Notes under the pieces: model-generated
The model's database searches: none
Told to the model about the DNA's origin: nothing
What the model saw: only the letters and a program-made list of their open reading frames with translations
Program-made: the position numbers and the translations under genes
DNA from: JAVBLP01 sp052034625
GTDB lineage: Bacteria > Elusimicrobiota > Endomicrobiia > Endomicrobiales > Endomicrobiaceae
DNA length: 64,000 bases
Reading direction: 5' to 3'
Assembly: GCA_052034625.1 (NCBI GenBank)
Contig: JBPOII010000006.1
Location: forward strand, 1 to 64,000
In this document: one piece after another, positions 33,227-40,638 of the stretch
How the letters are laid out: the number at the start of each line of letters is the position of its first letter
Numbering within the stretch: position 1 is the first letter of the stretch

Positions 33227-34423
33227 TTAATTCCCTTCTTTTATCTTTTTGGCAAAATCTTTTCCTGCCAGGAAACATTTATCAAGCTCTTCCTGAGCAG
33301 GCATATACTGCACCTGCACATTAGGTTCAATTGTTATATTCCCTATTTCCTTTAAAACTTTTTCCATATTCACAACTGCTCCGCCGCCCCAGCCATAAGA
33401 ACCGAAACAAAAAGCTTTTCTGTTTTTAGGTTTAAAGCCTTTTAGAACATTTAAAAACCCGGATATTACAGGCAGCATATCATTGCCTTGAGTTGAAGAG
33501 CCAAAAACAAAACCTTTAGCGTCAAGCATATATGCCGCAACTTCTGTTCTGTCAGATTTTGATATATCAAAAATCTTTGCATCCAATCCTTCCGAGCTTA
33601 TCCCTTCAAGGATCTTTCTTGCCATAATATCAGTTGAATTCCACATCGTTTCAAAAACTATTGCAACTTTATTTTCGCAGCCGTTTCCGGACCAAAAAAG
33701 ATATTTTTCCATAATATCTTTTATATATTTGCGCCATATCAATCCATGGCTTGGAAGAATAAGTTCTATATCAAGATTCATTTTCTGTATGGCAGCAAGC
33801 TTTGCTGAAAGAAGCCCTCCAAAAGGCCATAAAATATTTGCATAATACTTTTTAGCTTCTTCCATAAGAATGCTGTAATCAACTTCATCATCAAATATTT
33901 TATTTGTCGTATAATGCTGGCCGAAACCGTCATTTGAAAAAAGGATTTTATCGAATGATGAATATGTAAACATACTATCAGGCCAATGTATCATCGGAAC
34001 ATCTATAAAATCAAGTTTTCTTTTACCTATATTGATACTTTCCCCTGTTTTTACGGAAGTCCAATCACCGCATACGCCGTAATATTTTAAAAGTCCCTGT
34101 TTTGCTTTTTCCGTACCATAAACTTTTGCATTAGGACAGGCTTTTATTATTTCAGGAAAAGCGCCTGAATGATCCGGCTCAATATGATTTATGATTATTA
34201 TTTCTATCTTTGCAGGATCGATAATACTTTTTATATTATCCAGCAATTCTTTGCTGAACTCTTTATCAACAGTATCAATTAATGTGGGCTTTTCATCCAA
34301 GATCAAATAAGAATTATATGTAACACCTCTTCTTGTAGTATAAGTACTGCCATGGAAATTTATTCTATTCCAATCAAGTGTACCTACAGAATATATATTT
34401 TCTTTGACAAGATTTGCAGCCAT
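33227..34423 (-). CDS. FprA-type flavo-diiron protein
   Basis: Reduces oxygen to water and/or NO to N2O in anaerobes. The N-terminal metallo-beta-lactamase-like domain (1-250) holds the di-iron site with INHIEPDHSG (His80, Glu82, Asp84, His85) and HWPDSMFTY. The C-terminal flavodoxin domain (about 255-398) has the FMN loop FETMWNSTDIMA and FGSYGWGGGAV. The 398-residue length is standard. Electrons would come from the rubredoxin encoded in the same operon. It is 17 nt downstream of the nifU-like gene. Confidence 0.96.
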   Translation of the reverse strand: MAANLVKENIYSVGTLDWNRINFHGSTYTTRRGVTYNSYLILDEKPTLIDTVDKEFSKELLDNIKSIIDPAKIEIIIINHIEPDHSGAFPEIIKACPNAKVYGTEKAKQGLLKYYGVCGDWTSVKTGESINIGKRKLDFIDVPMIHWPDSMFTYSSFDKILFSNDGFGQHYTTNKIFDDEVDYSILMEEAKKYYANILWPFGGLLSAKLAAIQKMNLDIELILPSHGLIWRKYIKDIMEKYLFWSGNGCENKVAIVFETMWNSTDIMARKILEGISSEGLDAKIFDISKSDRTEVAAYMLDAKGFVFGSSTQGNDMLPVISGFLNVLKGFKPKNRKAFCFGSYGWGGGAVVNMEKVLKEIGNITIEPNVQVQYMPAQEELDKCFLAGKDFAKKIKEGN

Positions 34424-34440
34424 TATAAAAACTCCTATCT

Positions 34441-34821
34441 TTATTTTTTTTCTGATTTAGATTTATAATCGTTAATTGCTTTATGCAGTGCATCCGCCCC
34501 GAGATTTGAGCAATGCATTTTGTTTGGCGGCAAACCGCCTAAAGCTTTTGCAACATCAGCATTGGTAATATTTAAAACTTCATCAAGAGTTTTACCTTTA
34601 GCCATTTCGGCAACCATTGAAGAAACGGCTATTGCCGCACCGCAGCCGAAAGTTTTAAACTTTACATCTTCAAGTTTATTGTCTTTGACCTTTATATAAA
34701 AAGTCATCATATCGCCGCATACGGGATTTCCGACTTCTCCAACCCCGTCAGCATCTTTAATTTCACCGACATTGCGCGGATTTGCAAAATGTTCCATCAC
34801 TTTTTCAGAATAAAAAGCCAT
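34441..34821 (-). CDS. NifU/IscU-type Fe-S cluster scaffold protein
   Basis: Scaffold on which Fe-S clusters are assembled and passed on. The 126-residue protein has the three conserved cysteines, in GNPVCGDM (Cys35, with Asp37), FKTFGCGAAIA (Cys60) and KMHCSNLGAD (Cys104). Its length matches the single-domain IscU/NifU-N form. It is 40 nt after the NifS-like gene. It has all expected cluster ligands even though its partner lacks the PLP lysine, so the scaffold looks functional and the sulfur source is the open question. Confidence 0.95.
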   Translation of the reverse strand: MAFYSEKVMEHFANPRNVGEIKDADGVGEVGNPVCGDMMTFYIKVKDNKLEDVKFKTFGCGAAIAVSSMVAEMAKGKTLDEVLNITNADVAKALGGLPPNKMHCSNLGADALHKAINDYKSKSEKK

Positions 34822-34861
34822 AATAAAATCCTCTCAAGCCATATATATTTAACTTCTTCAG

Positions 34862-36121
34862 TTATAAAACATCATTCGGTTCAATATTACAGTGATCGTG
34901 GTCATGGTCATCAAAATCTGTGCCGGGACCTGCCGCTTTTCTCTCTCCGGTTTTAATAAAATATGAGTATAAAGGAGACATATCTCTAAGCCTTTGCACT
35001 ATACCCGGAAACTCTTCTAAAACATAATTTATCTCTTCTTCCGTATTATACTTTGAAAGAGTAAACAGTATAGAACCCTGCCCTACTGCTACATCAACAT
35101 TTATCGCATTTAAAACATGTGATATCTTAAGATTTTTATTTGCACATGCCGAACCGCTTGCCGCCATAATTCCCTTGGCATCTAATAATAAGAATAAAGC
35201 TTCGCCTTCAACGAACTCTATTGAAAAGTTTACATTCCCGGGCAATCTGTTTTCAGAAGGACCGTTTAAATATATATGCTCTATTCTTTTCGGCAGTTCG
35301 GTTATCAATTTATCTCTTAATTTTTGTATATGTGAAATATTTTGTTCCATTTCGGATTTAGCAATTTCACAGGCTTTTCCAAAACCTACTATAGCCGGAA
35401 CATTTTCCGTTCCTGAACGTTTTGAAAACTCCTGAATACCGCCTTCTATCTGCGGAACTATTTTAATTCCCTTTTTTAAAAATAAAGCAGCGGCACCTTT
35501 AGGTCCATACATTACTGAAGATGAAATAGTTAAAGCATCAACACCGCAATCTTTAATATCTACCGGTATAAAACCGCAGGCACTTACTGCATCCGTATGA
35601 AAAACAGCTTTACTTTTACTTTTTACTATAGATACCAGCTTTTTTATATCCTGTATTACGCCTATTTCAGGATTTGCATATTGTATAGAAATAAGAATTG
35701 TATCTTTTTTCAATGCTTTTTGAAGTTCAGATTCTTTTATGAAACCTTTGCTGTCTACCGGAATATATGTAATTTCAAAACCTTCTTTCTCAAGCCTTTT
35801 AACGGCATTTAAAACTGAAAAATGCTCAATTGCGGAAACAATAATATGTTTACCTTCGGATTTATAAGCATTGGCTATACCTTTAATTGCAAGATTGTTG
35901 GACTCTGTTCCGCAAGAAGTAAATATCACTTCCTGCGGAGTTGAGCCTATAAACTCTGAAACTTGTTCTCTGGCTGTATCTAAAGCATCTTTTGACAGCG
36001 AGCCGAGAGAGTAAATACTCTGCGGATTTCCGTAATTTTCAATAAAATACGGCAGCATAGTTTCAAAAACTTTCTCGTCTATCTTCGTGTTTGATTGATT
36101 ATCCAAATAAATCCGCTTCAT
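34862..36121 (-). CDS. NifS/IscS-family protein lacking the PLP-binding lysine
   Basis: By overall sequence this is a class V cysteine desulfurase homologue (419 residues). Family landmarks are kept: TSCGTESNNLAIKG (68-81), EH at 99-100, FHTDAV with Asp177, KRSGTEN (234-240) and the mobile-loop Cys326 in ASGSACANKN. Where the family has S-x-His-Lys-x-Tyr-Gly-Pro-Lys-Gly, this protein reads SSSVMYGPKG. His is Ser202 and the Schiff-base Lys is Val203 (codons TCA GTA). The PLP-contacting Gln after Asp177 also appears to be Ser180, and the N-terminal SSxHxxG is QSIYSLG. The C-terminus carries a DDHDHDHC metal-binding-like tail. It lies 3 nt after rubredoxin and before the scaffold gene. Desulfurase activity by the usual route is unlikely; a scaffold-partner role is an inference. 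Confidence 0.88.
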   Translation of the reverse strand: MKRIYLDNQSNTKIDEKVFETMLPYFIENYGNPQSIYSLGSLSKDALDTAREQVSEFIGSTPQEVIFTSCGTESNNLAIKGIANAYKSEGKHIIVSAIEHFSVLNAVKRLEKEGFEITYIPVDSKGFIKESELQKALKKDTILISIQYANPEIGVIQDIKKLVSIVKSKSKAVFHTDAVSACGFIPVDIKDCGVDALTISSSVMYGPKGAAALFLKKGIKIVPQIEGGIQEFSKRSGTENVPAIVGFGKACEIAKSEMEQNISHIQKLRDKLITELPKRIEHIYLNGPSENRLPGNVNFSIEFVEGEALFLLLDAKGIMAASGSACANKNLKISHVLNAINVDVAVGQGSILFTLSKYNTEEEINYVLEEFPGIVQRLRDMSPLYSYFIKTGERKAAGPGTDFDDHDHDHCNIEPNDVL

Positions 36122-36124
36122 ACT

Positions 36125-36283
36125 TTACTCTTGTTCAAAAGCATCCTTTCCAAGTCCGCATACCGGACATACCCAATCTGCCGGTATATCTTCAAATTTC
36201 GTTCCCGGTTCAATACCAGAATCCGGATCCCCTACTTCGGGATCATAAACATAACCACAAGCCGTGCATACCCACTTTTTCAT
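36125..36283 (-). CDS. Rubredoxin
   Basis: A 52-residue electron carrier, missed easily because of its size. It has both Cys pairs of the Fe(SCys)4 site, WVCTACGYVYDP near the N-terminus and DWVCPVCGLGKD near the C-terminus, with GDPDSGIEPGTKFEDIP between. A strong GGAGG lies 7 nt before the ATG. It follows the fur gene by 45 nt and precedes the NifS-like gene by 3 nt. It is the likely electron donor for FprA, rubrerythrin and superoxide reductase encoded downstream in the same operon. Confidence 0.96.
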   Translation of the reverse strand: MKKWVCTACGYVYDPEVGDPDSGIEPGTKFEDIPADWVCPVCGLGKDAFEQE

Positions 36284-36328
36284 AAAACGTCCTCCTTAGT
36301 TTGTGTCGCTCTCGCCGAGCGGTCTAAA

Positions 36329-36754
36329 TTATCCTTTTTTCTTACCACTTTTGCAAGCAGGTTTTCTGCAGCTTTTACATATTCCGCTATAGCAAATAAA
36401 AATATCTTTTACTTTATGCCCGTCAATATCATACTTTAAAACATTGCCGCAACATAAACCGACATCATAAACATTACCGCATTCTTTGCACACAAAGTGG
36501 AAGTGAGGCTCGGTAACAGCGTCAAATCTCATCTCCGTACAATTTGTCATAATAGATTTTATTATGCCTTCTTCAACAAGTTTATTTACAGTATTGTAAA
36601 CAGTTGTTCTTGATACTGTAGGAATATCTTTCAATACATTTTTATATATAGTATCAGCCGTAGGATGAGATTTTGTATTTTCAAGAAATTCCAATATCTT
36701 CCTACGTTGAAAAGTCTGTCTTAAACCTGATGATGAAAGCTTTTTTGTAATCAT
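36329..36754 (-). CDS. Fur-family regulator, probably PerR-like
   Basis: A metal-dependent repressor. The 141-residue protein has the winged-helix domain (GLRQTFQRRKILEFL, then TADTIYKNV and TVSRTTVYNTVNKLVEEGI). The regulatory domain has HFHFVCKECGNVYDV and a second CxxC pair near the C-terminus (GICKSC) for structural zinc. PerR is favoured over Fur because the gene leads an operon for peroxide, superoxide and oxygen reduction. The ATG at 36754 lies about 5 nt after the predicted transcription start, without a ribosome binding site. Two overlapping palindromes sit on its promoter, so autoregulation is likely. Confidence 0.92.
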   Translation of the reverse strand: MITKKLSSSGLRQTFQRRKILEFLENTKSHPTADTIYKNVLKDIPTVSRTTVYNTVNKLVEEGIIKSIMTNCTEMRFDAVTEPHFHFVCKECGNVYDVGLCCGNVLKYDIDGHKVKDIFICYSGICKSCRKPACKSGKKKG

Positions 36755-36776
36755 TACAATTTAGGATTGTATACAA
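36755..36776. promoter_or_regulatory. Palindromic operator overlapping the fur promoter and start
   Basis: TACAAT (36755-36760), a 5-base spacer and ATTGTA (36766-36771) form one dyad that touches the start codon. TTGTATACAA (36767-36776) is a second, perfect 10-base palindrome sharing half of it. Both cover the -10 box. The layout suits binding of the encoded Fur/PerR-like repressor, though neither dyad matches the Bacillus PerR box exactly. Confidence 0.55.
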
Positions 36777-36794
36777 ATTAGAGATATTTGTCAA
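36766..36794 (-). promoter_or_regulatory. Strong sigma70-type promoter of the fur operon
   Basis: On the minus strand TTGACA (36794-36789) matches the -35 consensus exactly and TACAAT (36771-36766) matches five of six -10 bases, with a 17-bp spacer. The predicted start, near 36759, leaves a leader of only about 5 nt before the ATG at 36754. Confidence 0.75.
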
Positions 36795-37229
36795 GGGTAA
36801 CCATACCCTTAGACTAGTCTTGCTGCGCCAATCTGCCTCACTTTTAGAAAGTGAGTAAATCGCCGCCTAAGTTTGCAAGGCAAACTACAAGGGTCTTAGT
36901 CCCTTAAACCCTTTTACTTTTACCAGACGTGATAAAAGTACCAAAAGCACTGCCGCTGAGGCGGCATAAACGGCAAAACCACAAAGACAAAAAATATTAA
37001 CTACAAAGGCGGATCCTTCGGCAAAGCTTCGCTTTTCTCAGGAGGACACCAGACGGCAACGGCAACAACAAAAACAAAAGGCAAAATGGATCCCCTATTA
37101 CGGATTTCGGGGATGACAGACGAAACGGAAATTACGAACTTATGACGGCAATTACGAATAAGAAATTACAAATTATGAAATTAAAGACGAACGACAATTA
37201 TGAATAAACGGCGAAGAGTACTATACATC
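36795..37229. repeat. Gene-free gap: hairpin cascade plus two GGATC elements and low-complexity DNA
   Basis: No gene is visible in about 430 bases. From about 36838 to 36965 five stems follow in series: CTCACTTT/AAAGTGAG, AGTTTGC/GCAAACT, AAGGG/CCCTT, ACTTTTA/TAAAAGT and GCCGC/GCGGC. At 37007-37050 lies a GGATCC...GAGGACA element with GCAAAGC in its left arm. At 37084-37119 lies a GGATCCCC...GGGGATGACA element. About 37122-37205 is ATTACGAA/ACGAACGACAATTA low-complexity sequence. The word GCCGCCTAAG is shared with the gap near tRNA-Ser (about 440-449). Confidence 0.6.
37084..37119. repeat. GGATC...GGATGACA hairpin element, copy 3
   Basis: ATCCCC (37090-37095) pairs with GGGGAT (37109-37114), inside the same ATGGATCCCC...GGGGATGACA frame as the copy at 680-714. 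The preceding ACGGCAACGGCAACAAC...AAAAGGCAAA run is also shared with that copy, which shows the repeat unit extends beyond the hairpin. Confidence 0.65.
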
Positions 37230-38312
37230 TTAAATAAATTCAGAGATTAATGAATTTGAAATGAATACATAATCTTTATGTATCTTTATCCTTTCTCCAT
37301 CTTTAACCAGCACGCCTTGTCCTAAAAGATTATCCAAAACTGATTTATTATGCTGACTTTTAAAAGTGTCAGCACTTACCCCTTCTTCAAGCAGACGTAA
37401 GCCAAGCATTATACTTTCAGTTTCATAAAGTTTGTCATCTATATATTCTTCTTCAGTTTTTAAATCAATTCCTTTTTCGGAAAGCTCTATATACTCATCT
37501 ATATTTTCAATTATTTTATATCTTTTCCTTTCAAGATATCCTGCTGCACCAGAGCCAAGTGCTATATATTCAAGATTTCTCCAATAATTGCTGTTATGCA
37601 CTGCTTCTTTTCCGGATTTTGCCCAATTAGATATTTCGTAATGTACAAAACCGTATTGTGAAAGTACTTCAATGGCGGCTTCGTACATATCTCTCTGCGA
37701 ATTATCATTAACTTTTAAGGAATTCCTACCGAAAACAGTATTTTCTTCAACTGAAAGAGGATAAAGAGATATATGAGAGCTGTCAAATTTTATTGCCGTT
37801 TCAATATTATTTTTCCACTCATCAATACTCTGACCGGGAAGACCATATATAAGATCTATGCTTATATTTTCAAAACCGGATCTTTTTGCATATTCAAAAG
37901 CATTTTTAAAAATATTGAAATCATGTATTCGCCCTAAATATTTCAGATCCTTATCATTTGGCGACTGCAGCCCTATACTCATCCTGTCAACACCGTAGTC
38001 TTTCAAAAGTTTAAATTTTTCAATATCGGCAGATTCAGGATTAACTTCAAAAGTAAACTCTTTTATATTTGAAAGAATAAAACTATTTTTAATAATCTTA
38101 AGAAGTTTGCGGATTTGCTCCAATGATAAAACGGAAGGAGTTCCGCCGCCTATATATACAGAATCAACAACTCTGCCTTTATATATCTCGGCCTGTTTTG
38201 ATAAAGCATTCAAATAGATATCAGCTTTTTCACTATTATATTTCTGTGAAAAAAAATCACAATAAAAACATTTTTGCTTACAGAAAGGAATATGAATATA
38301 AAGTCCTGTCAT
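37230..38312 (-). CDS. hemW: HemW-like radical SAM protein (coproporphyrinogen III oxidase family)
   Basis: HemW proteins are haem-binding radical SAM relatives of HemN, often annotated as oxygen-independent coproporphyrinogen oxidase but thought to act as haem chaperones. The 360-residue protein opens with YIHIPFCKQKCFYCDFFS, the CxxxCxxC cluster motif. It then has YIGGGTPSVL, FEVNPES and SIGLQSPNDKDLKYLGR. The C-terminal HemN-type domain ends near SNSLISEF. The short total length fits HemW rather than true HemN. It begins only 12 nt after the hairpin at 38325-38364. No other haem genes are seen in the window. Confidence 0.9.
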   Translation of the reverse strand: MTGLYIHIPFCKQKCFYCDFFSQKYNSEKADIYLNALSKQAEIYKGRVVDSVYIGGGTPSVLSLEQIRKLLKIIKNSFILSNIKEFTFEVNPESADIEKFKLLKDYGVDRMSIGLQSPNDKDLKYLGRIHDFNIFKNAFEYAKRSGFENISIDLIYGLPGQSIDEWKNNIETAIKFDSSHISLYPLSVEENTVFGRNSLKVNDNSQRDMYEAAIEVLSQYGFVHYEISNWAKSGKEAVHNSNYWRNLEYIALGSGAAGYLERKRYKIIENIDEYIELSEKGIDLKTEEEYIDDKLYETESIMLGLRLLEEGVSADTFKSQHNKSVLDNLLGQGVLVKDGERIKIHKDYVFISNSLISEFI

Positions 38313-38324
38313 TATTTTCCAAAG

Positions 38325-38364
38325 TAAAGAAGCGTCATCCCTTTACCGGAATGACGCTTCTTTA
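38325..38364 (-). terminator. Hairpin between SPFH gene and hemW
   Basis: AAAGAAGCGTCAT (38326-38338) pairs with ATGACGCTTCTTT (38351-38363) around a CCCTTTACCGGA centre. The T-run on the minus strand is short, so termination may be partial. The core GTCATCC...GGAATGAC resembles the dispersed hairpin elements elsewhere in the window, as if such an element was adopted as a terminator. Confidence 0.65.
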
Positions 38365-38377
38365 CATATTTATTTTT

Positions 38378-39298
38378 TTACTGTTTAGATACTATGTTTG
38401 CAACTTTGGCTGGATCTTTAAAAAGTTCCGCTACACCGCCGATAGATGCCGTAACTCCTGTTGTTTCAAGCGGTAAAAATATTTTTGTAGCCTTACCGTC
38501 AGCTACTTTCGTAAGAGCTTCAAGATATTTTATTGCAATAAGGTCATTTGTAGGATTGCCTTCGTGAATTGCCTTATAGACCATATCTATCTGATACTTT
38601 TCAGCATCGGCTACTTTTTTTATAGCCTCAGCTTCACCGGCAGCTTCAAGGACTTGTTTTTCTTTTGTTGCTTCGGCTTCAAGTATAACAGCCTGTTTAG
38701 TACCTTCGGCTTTAAGGATTGCTGCCTGTCTTAAACCCTCGGCTTCAAGAATATTTGCTCTCTTTTCTCTCTCTGCTTTCATCTGTTTTGACATCGCATT
38801 GGTTATATCCTGCGGCGGATCTATTTTCTGTATTTCAACTCTTGTTACTTTTACTCCCCATCTGTCAGTAGCTTCATCCATAACTACTCTAAGCTGGGAA
38901 TTGATCTTTTCTCTGGAAGTAAGTGTGCTGTCAAGTTCCATATCACCTATAAGATTTCTAAGATTGGTCTGGGCAAGTTTTAAAGCTGCTAAAGCAAAGT
39001 TTTCAATATTGTAAACGACTTTTACCGGGTCAGTTACCTGAAAATAAATGACTGCATCAACTACTACAGAAACATTATCTTTTGTAATGACGCTCTGAGG
39101 CGGTACATCAATAACACGCTCTCTCATATCAACTCTTATCATTCTTTGAAATATAGGAATGATAATATGAGGGCCTGATGAAAGAGTGCTTGTATATTTA
39201 CCAAGTGTTTCAACCAGTCCCTTTTCATACTGATTAACAATTTTTATTGAACTTGAAATAAAAACAACAACAAAAAACGCAATTATAGCTATAAGCAT
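38378..39298 (-). CDS. SPFH/Band 7 membrane protein (stomatin/QmcA-like)
   Basis: A 306-residue scaffold of membrane microdomains. The N-terminal hydrophobic anchor (about 2-20) is followed by the SPFH domain with IVNQYEKGLVETLGKY, MRERVIDVPPQSVITKDNV and VVDAVIYFQVTDP. A coiled-coil region contains the typical AEREKRANILEAEGLRQAAIL and repeated ILKAEGTKQAVILEAEA-type units. GGGGAGG lies 6 nt before the ATG. It pairs with the NfeD gene 17 nt upstream, the standard SPFH-NfeD couple thought to act in membrane quality control. Confidence 0.95.
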   Translation of the reverse strand: MLIAIIAFFVVVFISSSIKIVNQYEKGLVETLGKYTSTLSSGPHIIIPIFQRMIRVDMRERVIDVPPQSVITKDNVSVVVDAVIYFQVTDPVKVVYNIENFALAALKLAQTNLRNLIGDMELDSTLTSREKINSQLRVVMDEATDRWGVKVTRVEIQKIDPPQDITNAMSKQMKAEREKRANILEAEGLRQAAILKAEGTKQAVILEAEATKEKQVLEAAGEAEAIKKVADAEKYQIDMVYKAIHEGNPTNDLIAIKYLEALTKVADGKATKIFLPLETTGVTASIGGVAELFKDPAKVANIVSKQ

Positions 39299-39315
39299 TT
39301 TATACCTCCCCTATT

Positions 39316-39747
39316 TTATTCATATTTTTTTACAAAAACTTTAGTTCCGCTGACGGATTCGACCCTGACTTTTGTTTCAGTTTCAATTTCAGTATCGGAT
39401 TCCGCAAGCCATATTTCACTTTGAACTTTTACGAAACCGGATTTTGGCGGCATTATTTTTTCAACAACTACAGCTTCCGTTCCTATCAAAGCATCAACAT
39501 TTGATTTTATAGAGCCTTTATTCTGCTTTGCAAGCCACTTTTTAAAAAAAGGTCTTATTGCAAAAATAGAAGATAAAGACACTACAACAAAAACGCCGAA
39601 TTCCAACCAGTTGGAAATATTAAAATATGCTACAGCTGCTGCTGCAAAAGATCCGATCGCAAGACAGGAAAAAAAGAAAACACCAGGTGTCACAATCTCT
39701 ATAATTATAAGTATGATCGCAACAATTACCCATGTTACTAAAGTCAT
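39316..39747 (-). CDS. NfeD-family membrane protein
   Basis: A 143-residue partner of SPFH proteins. Two or three hydrophobic segments fill residues 5-68 (WVIVAIILIIIEIVTPGVFF and following). A C-terminal OB-fold domain (about 80-143) has IGTEAVVVEKIMPPKSGFVKV and VESVSGTKVFVKKYE. AAGGAGG lies 6 nt before the ATG, the strongest ribosome site in the window. The 109-nt gap to lepB upstream shows neither a clear terminator nor a good promoter, so whether this pair is separate from the long upstream operon is not settled by sequence. Confidence 0.92.
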   Translation of the reverse strand: MTLVTWVIVAIILIIIEIVTPGVFFFSCLAIGSFAAAAVAYFNISNWLEFGVFVVVSLSSIFAIRPFFKKWLAKQNKGSIKSNVDALIGTEAVVVEKIMPPKSGFVKVQSEIWLAESDTEIETETKVRVESVSGTKVFVKKYE

Positions 39748-39856
39748 TTTAAGCCTCCTTCTATATTTATTCTATTTGATGGAGTCTACGCTTTTTAAAC
39801 TATTGATATCCAGAACACGCTTTTCTTTTTATTTAATAATGTCTTTTCAAAATTAA

Positions 39857-40627
39857 TTAGATAACTCTCCAGCGTTTTATAGGCCAATACAAGAATAAAG
39901 CTTCACCTTTAATATATTTGTCTTTGACCGGACCGAAATAACGTGAGTCAAATGAATAATCTCTATTATCTCCCATCATCATATATGTACCTTCAGGAAC
40001 GGTAACAGGACCGAAATTATCTCTTATGAAATTTGCAGGAATAGATGTAAACTTCCCTGTCTCCCAAGCTTTTTGATACTCTTCCGCACTTTCAAAAAGG
40101 TTAAAACTCTGAAACAAATTTGAATCAAAATGATTCACATAAGGCTCATCAGCAGGAATTCCGTTAACATAAAGTTTTTTATCTTTGACTTCTACCTTAT
40201 CACCTGCAACAGCAACACATCTCTTAATATAGTCTTTTTTAACTCCGGATTCTTTTTCTGAAATAGTCAATCCTTCAGGCGGACATTTGAATACTATTAT
40301 TTCTCCAGGCGAAACTTTTCTAAGAGCTGCAAATCTTTTCCCATCGCTAAAAGGTATATGAAAGCCATAAATAAATTTATTTACAAAAAGATGATCACCT
40401 TCATAAAGCGTATTCCTCATACTTCCTGAAGGGATCTTAAAAGCCTGTATAAAGAAAAACATTAAAAATGACGCTATTATTAATGCGGTCCAGCCAGTAT
40501 CTACCCAAGAATAGACATTTTTGAATATACTTTGTGCAACTTTGCTCTTAAAAAATTCTTTTATAAGCTGCATAAACATAGCCACACAGAAAAGAATGCA
40601 GCCAGCGATAAAAAGTTTAACTTCCAT
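39857..40627 (-). CDS. lepB: Signal peptidase I
   Basis: Cleaves signal peptides at the outer face of the cytoplasmic membrane. Hydrophobic segments lie near residues 5-22 and 46-63. The catalytic Ser69 is in KIPSGSMRNTL and the general-base Lys135 in DYIKRCVAVAGD. The signature MGDNRDYSFDSRYFGPV comes near the C-terminus, which ends KRWRVI. The length (256) is between Gram-positive and E. coli types. GGAG lies upstream of the ATG. It follows lepA by 11 nt, the conserved lepA-lepB pair, and is the last gene of the long minus-strand run. Confidence 0.96.
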   Translation of the reverse strand: MEVKLFIAGCILFCVAMFMQLIKEFFKSKVAQSIFKNVYSWVDTGWTALIIASFLMFFFIQAFKIPSGSMRNTLYEGDHLFVNKFIYGFHIPFSDGKRFAALRKVSPGEIIVFKCPPEGLTISEKESGVKKDYIKRCVAVAGDKVEVKDKKLYVNGIPADEPYVNHFDSNLFQSFNLFESAEEYQKAWETGKFTSIPANFIRDNFGPVTVPEGTYMMMGDNRDYSFDSRYFGPVKDKYIKGEALFLYWPIKRWRVI

Positions 40628-40638
40628 TTCTCTCTCCG

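Noticed and set aside
35495..35505. The lysine of the GPKG motif as a substitute PLP lysine in the NifS homologue
   Set aside because: This lysine (208) is conserved in ordinary desulfurases alongside the true PLP lysine, so its presence is not a compensation; only an experiment could show otherwise.
34862..36121. Reading the NifS homologue as a pseudogene
   Set aside because: The frame is intact over the full family length, spacing and ribosome sites in the operon are normal, and many structural motifs are conserved; selective replacement of cofactor residues fits a changed function better than decay.
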